Positions 1 through 11,250 of a stretch of DNA of 64,000 nucleotides are shown here, one piece after another. Numbering within the stretch: the first letter of the stretch is position 1; the number at the start of each line of letters is the position of its first letter. Source of the DNA: Ceriagrion tenellum (taxonomy: Eukaryota; Arthropoda; Insecta; Odonata; Coenagrionidae). The notes below the pieces were generated by a model. The model was not told where the DNA came from and did not search any database. It worked only from the letters and a program-made list of their open reading frames with translations. The position numbers and the translations under genes were made by a program. The stretch spans positions 80,020,716 to 80,084,715 of the forward strand of contig OY720642.1 of the NCBI GenBank assembly GCA_963169105.1, given 5' to 3'.

Positions 1-640
1 GCCGGACCAATGCGCAGACCACTACGCTACGCAATTTTGGTGGATACAAGGCAACTAGATCTTCCCGGTCCAGGCCGAATTTTTCTCATGGAAATTTCTT
101 CAAAATATGCTGGTTTAGGTGGATTTTTCAAATCACGTGCATAAAATACGGTCCCTACAATATTGCTTTATTTAATGTCTTGACGAAGGACCTGTGATCC
201 CTCACGTGTCACACGACTAGGCGTCATTTCCCATGTATCTTAAAGGAGAGACTTAATATATCTAGGAGTTACGAGGGATACACAAATGATAGAAAAAATC
301 AATAAGGTCAAACAAGCCGTTATTTTATGATTCAGTGAAAAGTTTTTTCGCGAAATTATTCCAGTCTATCTAGCTCTAAGGGAAATCTTTGCTTGTGCTT
401 GCTTTGCTTTTCAACATATTGAACCGTTTAAATGCTTTCATCTTTTTATAAATATTACTATTTTCAAAAAGTCATTCATAATATTCCACCTTTAAATAAA
501 TTCACACTATACTCAATACTTTAAAAAATGAATAAATATTAATAAATAGGAGTCTTCAGAATGAAATTAAGGCGTATAATTGTTAAAAATGTAAAAAAAA
601 GCAGACTGCACAAATGATAGCAATACCTGGTTATGTGAGG
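1..640. other. AT-rich spacer, nothing recognised
   Basis: No coding similarity, terminal repeat or RNA gene was recognised on either strand. The sequence is AT-rich with many short stops in all frames. Confidence 0.5.
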
Positions 641-644
641 ATAA

Positions 645-962
645 GTATGAGTGTTGGCTAGATGCATTGCAAAATGGGGTATATGAAAAGTGTTTGCGGG
701 TTAAGTAGGATAGATAGGGTTAAGGTTAGATGGGTAATGGAAGACTGTGGGTTGGACACTCGAGTAGTGGACTATGAAAGGAGTGTACTTCGCTAATTTG
801 GCCAAGTTGAGAAAACATATGAGAGTCGAATAACAAAACAGGTATATGATAGCAGTGTGAATGGCGCGAGAAAATGAGTTCGACTGAGAAAGTCATGGGC
901 AAATGTGGAGGAAGAAAATCCAGAGGAGGAATTATAAAATTCATAAGAATAAGAGATCGAAA
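645..962 (+). pseudogene. LINE reverse-transcriptase C-terminal remnant
   Basis: Read on the plus strand, with stops, the segment resembles the tail that follows the RT domain in many arthropod non-LTR retrotransposons. A CGLSRIDRVKVRWV stretch is followed by a CGLDTRVVDYERSVLR block, an FGQVE block that matches the usual WFGHVER motif, and an ESRITKQVY block. The catalytic RT core is absent, so this is a 5'-truncated copy. It ends close to position 960, and an oppositely oriented LINE tail begins about 25 bases later, so the two insertions are tail to tail. At least three in-frame stops make it non-functional. The exact LINE clade cannot be fixed from this tail alone. Confidence 0.6.
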
Positions 963-984
963 TATAACCATTCCACCATCCATC

Positions 985-1395
985 CATCATTGGTTGTTCA
1001 ATCTTAAGATTGGTTGACTGCAGCCGTCCACCCTTCCCTATCTAATGCTAGTTCCCTTACCTCCCGGTATCTCTTCCTATGTACATTCCTCTTTATTTGG
1101 TCCATGAACTTATTCCTGGGTCTTCCTCGGGGGATTTTCCCTATATTTTGCAATCAATTATGTTCTACACAAACCCATTGTGTCTCAGGGTGTGTCCAAT
1201 CCATCTTGTTCTTCTTTTTGTTTTCCTTCTATGGTGTTCCATATAGTCCTTTCTTCTCCTACTTTTCTGTACACTTCATGATTTCTTATTTTGTCCGTTC
1301 ATTTAATCTCCAGCATCCTCCTCCAGCCCCAGGTTTCGAAGGCTTCTAGTATTTTCTATTCCGCTTTTCTAATGGTAATTTTTCAACAATAAAAC
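985..1395 (-). mobile_element. RTE-like LINE 3' fragment, ATGG tail
   Basis: On the minus strand this is the end of an RTE-like non-LTR element. It is closely similar at the nucleotide level to 49077-49672 (minus) and to 57108-57728 and 58000-58135 (plus). The shared part covers the block encoding the RT C-terminal region (a 'TLRHN'-type motif in the better copies) and the final stretch that reads TGCAGTCAACCAATCTTA in this copy. The 3' end runs into a short ATGG repeat, where the other copies have ATG repeats, which is a typical simple-repeat LINE tail. Open reading frames on the plus strand here are antisense shadows. The copy is 5'-truncated and broken by stops. Confidence 0.65.
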
Positions 1396-1600
1396 CAATG
1401 TTTGAGTGTAAAAGAACGGAATAAGTTATGCAAGGCTAGAGAAATATGGAGGAAATTATTAAAGAGAGCAATTAGTCTAGGCCTGGTAGCAAAAGCTATT
1501 ACGTTGACTTTATCATCCCGAAATAGATAGAAATATAGGTATGTCTATCTGTAATCAAATCATTAATGTCAGATGCTTTGAATGCGGCACAGATTTCGCA
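1396..1600. other. Spacer
   Basis: AT-rich sequence between the LINE fragment and a GC-rich block. Nothing was recognised. Confidence 0.4.
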
Positions 1601-2090
1601 ATGTGAACTCATAGTTGTGACATCTTCCTTACGGGAGTCCCTCCACGCTGAGGGCTACCGAGGACCCTTATCCCTCGGGGAATATTCGCACCGCTCTCGC
1701 CTGTATGGCCTTCCATTTTAACTGCACCAGATGAGCGCCAACGATCCCCTAAGGTGAGAGCCAAAGGCAGTCGGGTTCGTTGTGGATCCCTACGGGAGTG
1801 AATGTTCCGCAATCAGATGGCGGGCAGGAAGCGAAGGTTAGAGGGCCTATGCCGGGCTCCTCGCATGGACATTTTCGGCTTGACGACCGCCCGAGGGCGA
1901 TGTCCCACGAGATTTTGCACAGCAGTTCAATGCTACGCCTCCTAATCCCTTATCTGATGCGTCGCGGCAATGTTCCCCCTCCAGGCGTAAGATGTAATCA
2001 CATGAAAGAACCCACGGCATATTCGGAATTTCTTTTGCATCCTCTATAGACGTAACCATGCCTGTTAATTGATTGTTCTCCATTTCTGTA
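1601..2090. other. GC-rich island of unknown origin
   Basis: This roughly 490-base block is visibly richer in G and C than its flanks and is open over 60-90 codons on both strands (for example 1609-1812 and 1847-2083 on minus, 1780-2049 on plus). None of the translations resembles a family I recognise. CCTACGGGAGTG (1789-1800) and TTACGGGAGTCC (1630-1641) form a loose internal repeat. It could be a transposon or provirus fragment or an old processed copy. No terminal repeats or target duplication were found. Confidence 0.3.
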
Positions 2091-3948
2091 ACCTTCGTAA
2101 TCGATTATTACGTTAGGGAAATCTATAGTAGTCCATGATGTACAAAGTACGTCGTATTTTGGGTTTAGATGAATTTTCAGCCATATTTGTCATCTTGGTA
2201 GAATCGCGGTTGCTTTAAGCGCGAGTTCTGGCTTTTGGAACAGAAAACTTACTGCTCATTTGTGTTATCTTTTACTTATATTTCGCCTTATATTACATGA
2301 TAACGAAGAAAATTCATGCTTAAACGCGACTTTATCACAGATAAATTCAGGTTTTTATCATACTTATCCTCTTTCCCGAAGCTCACATACTCGCTGCGAT
2401 ACGGAAACTTGATCTTTGGCATTTTTTTCACGCGCAAGCGTATGGTTTTCTTATTTAGCCTTTTCTAAGGTTTGAGTGTTCAGCCCACTTTCAGGTCATT
2501 GTAAATTTTCGAAGAATGAGTTCCACGTGTAATGACGAGCGGAAAGATACCTATCCGATCGTTTATTGAAGTGTTCGTCCGCCTTTTAAGTTTAATTGCG
2601 AATAAATATTTGATACCTGTTCATGGATTTACCTCTACTTGCGGTTCCGCCACAGAAGACGTTGGCCCGCATTGACACGGGGAATGCGTGATCAGGCGCT
2701 TTCGCTATATTCTGTTAAATATACTAGTTTCCCGAAATGCCTGTGTTCTATCTTCATTATACTCGACGCCCCAAGAATATACCCTGTCGTCTTACAAACG
2801 CAGGGGTAGTCATCGTCATGGAAGAATCAGTCAACATTTTGTATGGCAAAAAATGCAATAAAGAGTTTTTAATCTTCTTATGTGTGTATACAAGACACTT
2901 TTTCCAATTATATTGATATGTTAATTATGTTGTAATGTCTTGTGTACTCGTATCATAAAAGTAGATTGAAATATGCACCCATCGAGCATTCTCGCAGCCA
3001 TGCTTCAATTCATCTGCTTTAAATGTTTCCTAGTCATCACTAATATGAATTTTCATAATTTTGAGGATCATTTCAGAGATAAAACAAGAAGCCGAAAGGA
3101 TATTTACGTGTTATTATGCAAGAAAATGGCGTGAACACAGGAGGCAGTGTGTTTTGGAAGATAGTAAATCTTTGCGATCACTTTAGAGCCAATTAAGCTC
3201 CTCCCGCGACCGAATTAACTCCTCTTATAATTGACTTTCTCCCTCCTCGCTGATTTCCACCACCTTCTTCACGTTAATGAAGCATTTCTCGCCCATCCAG
3301 AAACTCATAAGGCTTACAGGTCCCAATGCGTTAATTTTCTCCCCTCAAAGACGCTACCCGGCAACCCCCCCCCCCCCTTTCCGTCTCTACACACCTCGAA
3401 GAACATCGTATGTTCCCACTGGCTCACTAATCCATTAAACCCAGTAACAAATGGGAACATTCGTAGTTTCAGAGCAGGCGTGCAATCCAGCACCCGGCCA
3501 CGGTCGCGATGGCGGGCAATATTTCCGCTGTATATGCAATAAGCCCTTGAGCAGTAACCAAGTCGTGGGAAAATATGGCTTATTTGAATATTTTGCATAA
3601 TAAATGGTTGTGTTTCAACTTCAAATAGCTACAATATCAAAAAGATGTGTTATTAAAGTAACCAGAGAAACTTTATCATCATCTTTGTTATTTTAAAGCC
3701 TCTTAACGATTGAAACATGCTTGGTAATCATGTATTTGTGGATAACTACACAAAAATAATTTTACAACTCGCATAAAACCATGCAAAATTATTTTATAGC
3801 TCATTGATTCTGGGATTCGTATATAAAACTTGCATTTCAAAACTTTTCTCATCATACAATTTTATTTCTCTTTTCTCAAACAGATGAAGGCTCAAATTAG
3901 TGCATTTTTGCTTCCAGCTAGCTTGGAAAATTGAACGTATGGTAAACC
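2091..3948. other. Spacer with a C13 homopolymer
   Basis: No coding or RNA feature was recognised. A run of 13 cytosines sits at 3365-3377. The plus-strand open frame 3231-3542 spans that run and has no recognisable similarity, so it is treated as chance. Confidence 0.4.
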
Positions 3949-4128
3949 TACCAGAGTTAGGCAATCGCAAAACAGTGTCTTGCATGCCTGAAGATTCTTA
4001 TCGTCATTTTAACTTTTATGCTTTGCAACGAGGAAACATATTTGTAGATAGTTGATTTATCAAGTGAACGTATTACAATACTTACCAGAGCAAGGCAATC
4101 GCAAAAAATTGTATTGCATTCCAGCAGA
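3949..4128 (+). repeat. Short direct repeat pair
   Basis: A segment of about 46 bases occurs at 3949-3996 and again, diverged, at 4083-4128. Both copies share TACCAGAG, then GGCAATCGCAAAA, then TTGCAT. The offset is about 134 bases. It may be a local duplication or two relics of one short repeat. No function is evident. Confidence 0.5.
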
Positions 4129-4575
4129 TGGCTTGGTTGTTTACTCGGATAATTAGAGCGCTAGTCACTTCTCGCGCCAGCTCTGGTGCCAGGGCTTCTT
4201 TTATGGTACCCCCTTTAAAAACATCACTTTCTGGCATATCTCTCTTACACTTTCATTGAATATTTCCTCTCTCATTCACAGAGACTTGTTCTGCTTTCTC
4301 TGTCAATCTTTATGGTCGTCACTTCCGCAATTTTGTTCTTTCACTTTTCATTCCCCATTCCTCACCTACTCAATTTCTCAAACGTAATCCCCGCGCAGTC
4401 AGAAATAGGAAGTCGCTCTATCGCGATTGAGATTAGCAAGCTCCCCCATGCTACTGCCGTTTTTTTACACGCAGGATGAAATTCTTTAAACGCTGCGGCA
4501 GCTGCGACTGTCTTCTTGTTCCAAAGCGTATGCTCACTGAATGCGAGAAACACCGGAAAGTACGTGTCAGCATTT

Positions 4576-4612
4576 TTGGAAATATCGACCTTGTCCGGCG
4601 CGATATTTCCAA
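4576..4612. repeat. 12-bp perfect inverted repeat
   Basis: TTGGAAATATCG (4576-4587) is mirrored exactly as CGATATTTCCAA (4601-4612) around a 13-base, GC-richer loop. It could form a hairpin. There is no gene next to it to suggest a regulatory role. Confidence 0.55.
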
Positions 4613-4794
4613 TGTTGTAATCCGTGATTTTCGGTTGTCAAGCCGAACTGGCCTGGTTAATAGTCTTTTTTTATATGTATGCAGACTCTGATTTAATATT
4701 TGCTCATAAAATTACTCAGAGCATCAGTATTCTGGTCTTTTGCACGAACATACGCGTGTCAATAAGTTGTGATATTCATCAAAACTATAGACTA

Positions 4795-4955
4795 ATAATG
4801 AAAAAGAAAACTTTGTTTGATTCCACCAATTTATTTTAAGTTACTACTAGTTTCGGCGCAGCGGCGTCATCTTCAGGCACAAAGTCATCAAGTTTTCCTT
4901 TTCACTATTCATTGTGAACATCCACAGAGTTGAGCCTGAAACCATTGAAAACTAT
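4795..4955 (-). mobile_element. Penelope-like element terminal fragment
   Basis: Reading minus, the segment contains a CTGAAGA box followed by a GC-rich hairpin and GAAACTAGTAGTA, which is the hammerhead-ribozyme-like core known from the terminal repeats (pLTRs) of Penelope-like retroelements. Beyond it lies an AT-rich block, TAAAATAAATTGGTGGAATC, that recurs at 8820-8860 on the plus strand. No GIY-YIG or RT coding sequence is attached, so only a terminal piece survives. Assignment to PLEs is by motif and by analogy, not by a linked protein. Confidence 0.5.
4842..4876 (-). ncRNA. Hammerhead-like ribozyme core
   Basis: On the minus strand: CTGAAGA (fits CUGANGA), then a stem-II candidate GACGC/GCGCC with one A-C mismatch and a four-base loop, then GAA, then a minimal stem III (AC, loop TAGUA, GU), then A at the cleavage position. 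An unpaired U separates CUGANGA from stem II, which is not canonical. No convincing stem I was found, so catalytic activity is doubtful. Confidence 0.4.
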
Positions 4956-6997
4956 TCACCTTTTAACTAAGTTATTATCAGAGGAAGTATCGCTTTCATG
5001 ACTCTTCTTCCAGTAGTCATTTCTTTGCATGCTTGGTCTACCGTCCCGCCATTCCAAATACGTTATGCATTTTGATATTATGTATAAAATTACTGATGAG
5101 CATCATTAATGGTCAGCAAGTGAATAAACTCGTTCTTTGTCGCATAATGAGCCCCTTATCAAGTAATAAATCCTACAAGAGCTTCAAAGCACTTCCGTTG
5201 TCTTGATCTCAAAAGGAACTCGTCATAAAAATTAGTCGAAGATCATCTATGAAACCAGTGAAGTTAGAGGATATTTCCGCAGCATAAATTTAAAAATACC
5301 TCGGTCGTATTACGTTTATGAATTTATATGTGTTATTTCTGCTACCTACCATTTAATCCAGTATTTTGAAAACAAAATTAAGTTGGAAAGTACTTAGTAA
5401 AATAAATAGTAAATAGTACTTACTAAAGGACCCAGTCGTGCATGCACCACTAAAATTTGCTATTTGAACTGCGCATTTTACATCCAGGTTCATGCACCCG
5501 CGCATGTTTTTTGGTGGATATTCAGAAAATAAGAACTATTTTTCCGTTCGTTTTTGCATAGCACCGTGCCCTTCATCGAATGGTTTAATTGAAATCGATT
5601 TTAGCTCAACACTCAGCGGCTGTGTTCTAACAATCGTTCGAGTAATTTTCATCGACACTTGCACTAGAAAGATAGCGTATTTTCAATTGGCTTGGCTATC
5701 TGGAATCATTCCACGAAGATTAATTGAGCCATGAAATCTCACGTCTATGTCTTTAACCCATTGCTTAGGTTGATATGCATTAGTTTTGTCACCAAAGTAT
5801 GCTTAGCTAACTTCTGTTTGAATCATCTCTTGAAATTCCTCGTGTTTTAAAGGTGATTTCTCGTCTATATTCTAAATCCGCAGCGTAAAAGAATTATAAT
5901 TTCAATGTTTCATTTTTTCTTATGCCTTTAGTGAATCATGTAGCCATTTAGTGAATCATGTGTTTGAAATTCCACTCTCCTCCTTAGAGCTTTTGCAAGG
6001 GAAGATCATAAATAGCCAGTGACAAATCACGCATTTTTAATGACTAAAAAATATTATGATTGGCCAATTTCCCGTTTGAAAATGTGTATAAATAAATTTT
6101 CGTATTTGTAATTTAACTTTTTGTCCACATGTTTTGTATATAACGTTTGTATTTTTATTATTAGAGAATATTGGTGTCATATGTATTTTTTCATGCATTT
6201 TTCCTAAACTAAAAGGTGATCTTTATGCTGAAAAAACCTCGAAAGACTGGTCAAGACTTCCAAATTTTCAGCTTAGTGTTTATAACGCGTTTAAATTTGC
6301 AATAAATGATATGACTGTATGCGGAAAATTAAAATACAGTTAATATGTTTCTTTTGGTGGTAAGAAAAGGTGAGGACTAACTCATTCTGTCAAACTGTCA
6401 TAACTGTCAATAGCAACGCAAGGAGGTGCCGCTTGCATTCCCGGAAATCGATTTGGGTTTGACGAGAGTGAGGCTGACAGGCAGTCTTGGCTTGACGAGT
6501 TCAGGATGAGAGGAAGTGGGATGGACCTCGCCTCCATCCGTTCCCCCTCTCCGCTAATCTTTCCCTCTTTTAATGCTTCCGTCCCGATGGCGGAAGAGGA
6601 AAGACCGCTCTGACCGCTCCTCCGAGCAACGTACTTATACAACCTCGACCCCCTAACCAGGCCACCAGTTTCCCCGTCCTTCTTCAATCCATCGTCTCTT
6701 AATCCTCTTTTCAAATTCGCTCATTTCTTCCCTTCCTTCTTCCGTCTCTCTTTCTGAATTGATGCCACTTTTCCGCTAATGATGAAGGTATAGGTGTAAC
6801 AACCCTACGTGCAATCCCACAACGTAGGCACTACAGCTGTGACTCTGTTTCCCACTCCAGGAATTGCAGCGAAAAAGTGAAAAGCAAACTGCTAACTGCA
6901 AACAAAGTAATATACTCTTCAACCACGATACCTTTTTTTGAATAAGCAAATGACTTTCTACGAACACAGTAACATAACGCTATTAACCATTTTTGTA
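4956..6997. other. AT-rich spacer
   Basis: No element or gene was recognised. The minus-strand frame 6382-6714 (110 codons) lies in a locally GC-richer patch and has no recognisable domain. A small direct repeat TTTAGTGAATCATGT occurs twice near 5928-5961. Confidence 0.4.
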
Positions 6998-7852
6998 CAG
7001 TCACTTCATAAAGTATCGCGACACACTACGCTAGCAGTTCGTATAGGTCGGCTGTCGAAGCTCAAAGTACGTTGGCCATCCTGGGTCGTCTTCGGTGACT
7101 ATGAGAATCGTCGGGTACACTATGATATATATTCTAAGTCAAGTGGGACTAAACTCCGACAGTGCTATCGACTTCGTCCGCGTTGGAAAGCTGACTTTGA
7201 AATGAAAAAACTGCGGGAAGGAGGGGTATTCGCAACCCAGAGGCATCGTAATCATACTCGGCAGTTCTCTTACGAAGACGAAAATGGAAAGAGCTCCTCT
7301 TCGCGAAACCAGCCCAACCCAGCGCGCTCTGATGGTGGACGTGGTGAGAGGCGCGCGCCGAGTCAAGAGTCAATAGATATCATAATTTTCCATTAGGCGG
7401 GCAACTTAAAATATCAGCCTGTAATGCACGAAAGGCTCACCAGTTCGCACAGCCTAGTCGATAGCAGTGCCCATTCTCCTTCGTGCATAGGTTGGAGCTC
7501 GTATTTACGTGCATTTGGCCCTTCTTCGTTTTACCTTCCCCCGATTTCACTCGCATAATCACTCAACTCCATTCAATATTGCCTCTTCACCACATTCCCC
7601 TTCTTACTTCTTTAACCGAATACATCCTCAAGGCCACTCTTGGAGCAAGTTTATCCTCTCCTCTGTACGAGAGAACTCCCATAATGCAGTCCCACTTAAC
7701 CTGGCGCTTTGTCTCATGGAAAATGAAAAGTGTACATGCAAATTCTCATAGCTACCAGAGACGGCTCAGGATAGCCTACGTACTTCGAGCTTCGACTGCC
7801 GATCTATACGATCCGCAAGTCTAGCGTGTCGCGATACTTTTTGAAGTGACTG
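6998..7852. mobile_element. Non-autonomous Tc1/mariner-type element with long TIRs
   Basis: The 855-bp element is bounded by TA dinucleotides (6996-6997 and 7853-7854), the target duplication of the Tc1/mariner superfamily. Its ends are inverted repeats: CAGTCACTTCATAAAGTATC on the left and the same with A for T at one position on the right (read in reverse complement). Similarity continues inward for roughly 125 bases, well beyond a typical mariner terminus. The interior has open frames on both strands (6938-7396 plus, 7483-7824 plus) but none resembles a transposase with a DDE/D domain, so mobilisation would depend on a transposase encoded elsewhere. Superfamily assignment rests on the TA duplication and CAGT-type end. 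Confidence 0.75.
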
Positions 7853-7854
7853 TA

Positions 7855-8815
7855 CCTATTCTGAGTGAGTCACTTCATATTCCCCGTTCCTCCCCTGCAA
7901 GACATGCGTAAGCCGATATAAGGTCGGCAGCGTTGTTTAATAGCCGTACGGAAGTTCATAACACATTACCTCGGTCCGCGCGGCTGCGATGGAAACAGGG
8001 AGTTAGTTATTCAAGTTTGTACGCAATTTAGGCGTTTTCAAGGGTAAAGTTGTCTCCAGAGCAGGCTTGTGGCGTCACAGACGCAATTGAAGTCAAAATT
8101 CGGTAGTTCCATATAATTGGCGCTGCAGTCGGTTCCTATGGCCGGACAAATGTGGTCGTCCAAAGTATACTCGTGGAATAATCTGTTTATTTTGCAATTA
8201 AATTTTGATTTTCAATAGGTAACCCATTCCACCAGTGAAGACAGGATTTTTAGACTGAATATATAAAAATATGTAACTTAATACTTAGTCATAGTCAAGC
8301 CGTAGCCACTTTTAGTACAACGTAGATAGGAAAATGTGGAATTGGGATATGCCGCCTTCTAAATTGCTGCCTCCATTCCTCCCAGCATCTCGTCCCTATC
8401 GGAGACAACTTTGTTATCTCTCACCATTTGCCATTAGGCCTTCCCCTGGCTTAACTGCGAGTTCCTGTTGCTTAGGCACACCGAACTGTTTAAAGGCGTC
8501 GCTCAATGGCTCTCTGATCCTAATGATCACCGTATTCCATTGAGAGAGGTGTTAGTTCGGGAATGTGTTGGCTTGGTAAACCGTGGCTGGAGTAACTTAA
8601 AGAGTCCTTGCGTCCTCACCAGTATTTGTCGAGGCATGTGAATAAATTACGCCCCTAAGCCTTGAGTTTAAGATTTCCAGAAAGATTATTTTCTTTCATT
8701 CTAATTTTCCTCTGTTGGTTATAAAGAATAGAAATGAATGAGAAATTTTGCGTGGTGAATCTATTTTTGTGATCCATGTACATTAGAGAAGATAAATTCC
8801 TATGAATAGGTAGTA
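7855..8815. other. Spacer containing one dispersed repeat copy
   Basis: Apart from the dispersed repeat at 8089-8158, nothing was recognised. The plus-strand frame 8334-8543 has no recognisable similarity. Confidence 0.4.
8089..8158 (+). repeat. Dispersed 70-bp repeat, copy 1
   Basis: This sequence contains GGCGCTGCAGTCGGTTCCTA followed by TGGCCGGACAAATGTGGTC. It recurs in reverse orientation at 48963-49033 with few changes, and a shorter diverged form may lie at 63931-63975. No coding capacity. It could be a SINE or MITE fragment. Confidence 0.6.
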
Positions 8816-8905
8816 CCGTAAAAATAAATTGGTCGAATCAAACAAAGTTTTCTTTTTCACCATTCATAATGAATTTCCACGAAGTTGAGCCTGAAATCGC
8901 TGAGA
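8816..8905 (+). mobile_element. Penelope-like terminal fragment, rearranged
   Basis: The first half (AAAATAAATTGGTCGAATCA onwards, to about 8860) matches the reverse complement of 4801-4841. The second half (GAAGTTGAGCCTGAAATCG) matches 4925-4950 in direct orientation. The hammerhead-like core lying between those blocks in the first copy is missing here, so this copy joins two segments that are separate and opposite in the other. I interpret it as a rearranged PLE terminal repeat. Confidence 0.45.
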
Positions 8906-9835
8906 TCATAAATTCGTTTTATTGCGAATATGATACTGAATGTCTAAGAATGACGTAAATGCAGATAATTATTTGGGAGATGAGAAGTGGTTGAGGAATT
9001 CATGGAGTGGAACTTCTTTGCAAAACATAAGTTGTTTGTAAGATAGTCAGGCAAAGCGATTTTCCTGAAGATTTCCAATCGATCTTGAAGTTTTTTAGTT
9101 TTATTGCTTCAGCCCTGTCACCTGACCTTTTGACTTCTTACCTCATAGTACCGATTTTTGTCTCGTTTTAGTTAAGCACCACTGAAGAAAATTTCATCGA
9201 CTTGGACATTATGCAGATACACCCATTTTTGTAGAGATACCCTTTAGTTATGGTACAAATTTGTGACTCGTATTGCAAAAGCAAAATTTCGCTTTTGTAG
9301 AAATAAATTCTTCATTTTTGTTACGATTAATCTTTAGTATCATGCAGCAACCGACGCAAAAATGAGTCTTAATTTCCCGAATTTAGTACATTATCGCTTC
9401 ATATTTCAGCGAGATATGACATGTGGACTTTGAAAGTGAAAGTAAAATTTCCGAAGTGATTATACAGAGCGTGTTCGAGGCACGTGTATAATTAACGGGT
9501 AACCGAAGCTTTGTTTCATCCTATACCCTGATAATTCATACGCATAATTTTGCTCAGAGATGTGTGTTCATTCCATGATTATTTTTTGCCCATATGGCGA
9601 GACTTTTCCATTTGATATGACCAAATGACATATGGATGGGCGTTGTAATGCAAAAACAACCTTCTGCAGCTCAACCAATATCGGCTTCGCTGGTGTGTAC
9701 TCAGTTTTCGAGAATGATCAACTTCAACTGTCTTTCATTCTTTTCCCTCTTCTATCTTATCTTCTATTCTTTCCCCCTTGACTCTGCCGACCCATCAATC
9801 ATCTTCATCTCTCAATCTTAATGTAATAATATATG
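8906..9835. other. AT-rich spacer
   Basis: Nothing was recognised. A plus-strand frame at 9636-9821 looks like chance. Confidence 0.4.
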
Positions 9836-10560
9836 AGGTCTGTTGAAAAACTTTTGTTAAACGGAACTTTTTTCATTCCGCGGTAACGGATATTGACAGC
9901 GACATCTGGTTGGCGGCACTGCGTTTTTCACTACCTCCGATAGAAACTGTGACTTTTCATTTTGCAACATTTGTGCTTGTGTCCATAGTGTAACAAAGTG
10001 TTTTAGATACCGTGGCGATTTTTTCTATTCCCGAATTTCAGGACCAAATTTGGAACGTGAAATTTTTCGTAAAACTGTGGAAAACTTTCGCGGAACCCTT
10101 CGAAATTTTGAATGAGACTTACGGTGATAATGCTCTTATGTCGTACTCCAATTATGTCGTACAAAGTGTGATGAATTATTGACCTGATTCCAAATTAGTT
10201 ATCAGTCAGCTCAAGACGCTCCTCGACCAGGAAGGCCTTCGACGTCAACTGATAGCAGTTGCACTCCAAATATCTAAACAGTGAGAAAATATTCTGAAGA
10301 GTTCAAAATATCGATTGCGTAATATCATGAAATTAGGCATAAATATTGATCATGCATGCGGTTGCAGAAAAGCCAGCACTTTGTTTGATAACGGCCGAGC
10401 AGCACGACCTTCCTCACCCTCGAAAATTCGTCCGCCATTCTGCCCTATCAGTTCGTGAATTGTGAACCAAAAATCGAATAACTGACCTCCTTCAGCCTCC
10501 GTACTCATCTGACCCGCCCCTCGGGTGACTATTTTATTCCCCAAATAAAATAAATGCTTT
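9836..10560 (+). mobile_element. Mariner element, internally deleted and 3'-truncated
   Basis: The 5' end GGTCTGTTGAAAAAC resembles the terminal repeats of mariner elements. Downstream the plus strand encodes relics of the transposase. Its N-terminal DNA-binding part reads WNVKFFVKLWKTFAEPFEIL, followed by a GRPSTSTDSS block. A jump near 10290-10345 then brings a C-terminal part with a PPYSSDPP block, corresponding to the usual PPYSPDLAP motif. The middle of the gene, holding most of the catalytic domain, is deleted. The 3' end is replaced at about 10561 by a CR1-like LINE end. Minus-strand frame 10350-10592 is antisense to the transposase relic. Confidence 0.75.
10041..10560 (+). pseudogene. 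Mariner transposase relic
   Basis: Transposase coding remnant inside the deleted mariner. Intact family members are about 340 residues; here perhaps 110-150 codons survive in several frames with stops. The N-terminal helix-turn-helix part is recognisable (VKFFVKLWKTFAEPFEIL), as is the region around the second catalytic Asp (LLQPPYSSDPP, where PYSPDLAP is expected). The first catalytic Asp region falls in the deletion. Not functional. Confidence 0.65.
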
Positions 10561-10561
10561 T

Positions 10562-11250
10562 CCTCTACATACTTCCCTGCTAGCCTTCGCATTGGCGTGT
10601 GGCAGGGGATGTGAGGACACTAGCCGCGTAAAGTGGAATAAATAATGTTTTGAGCGGTGAAATGGTGACATGTATTATGGGAATGTATATAGTGGAACTC
10701 AGTTTTTATTGTGGTCACATATGGCGCGCGTAAAGAACGAGTTTTTGTACCTATCTTTTTGACAATGTACTTCTCTTATTTTCTCGCTTCTGTCAGACCT
10801 AGAGATTTAATGAGGCGTCATGATAATATTCTCTGTGTCGCTCGGAAACACACCAGATCTTAATTTCTCAAGCAAGCTAAGGTGTTGCCTCCGAGTCTCG
10901 AGGGGCTTCCATCATAATCCCTCTAAAAGTTGTGAAACACTATATGTTCGCTCTTTGCAGTTTTTAACGAAGCGTGTAGCATATATTTGTATTTTATTAA
11001 TTTTTTGGCCAAATCTTCCAGGCCAGGGTCCCAAATTCTCGCGACGTAATCGAAGTGTGGCCTAACCAGAGCGGAGTAACATCTCTCCTTGACTTTTTCA
11101 CTCGAGGATCTTCCGATTATACGCTTAACAAAAGCTAGTTTCTATAACGCTGTGCTGCATATGCTTTTTATGTGTGTTTTCCACGATATTTCAGAAGTTT
11201 AAGTAATTCCAAGCTGTAACTGTATCTTCAAGGACATCTTGTTGACACCT
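10562..11250 (-). mobile_element. CR1-like LINE 3' fragment
   Basis: A minus-strand, 5'-truncated copy of the same family as 30341-34180. It begins (3' end) with the conserved end CTACATACTTCCCTGCTAGC, followed by the GCGTGTGGCAGGGG block, then the 3' UTR, and then a decayed RT C-terminal region with many stops. The upstream end lies where similarity to the long copy is lost, near 11250. It abuts the truncated 3' side of the mariner element and therefore may have inserted into it. Confidence 0.75.

Noticed and set aside
1014..1349. 111-codon plus-strand open frame rich in Phe, Ser and Leu that could suggest a membrane protein
   Set aside because: It is antisense to an RTE-like LINE tail that recurs at 49 and 57-58 kb. 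The hydrophobic look comes from the complement of a Lys/Glu/Arg-rich coding strand.
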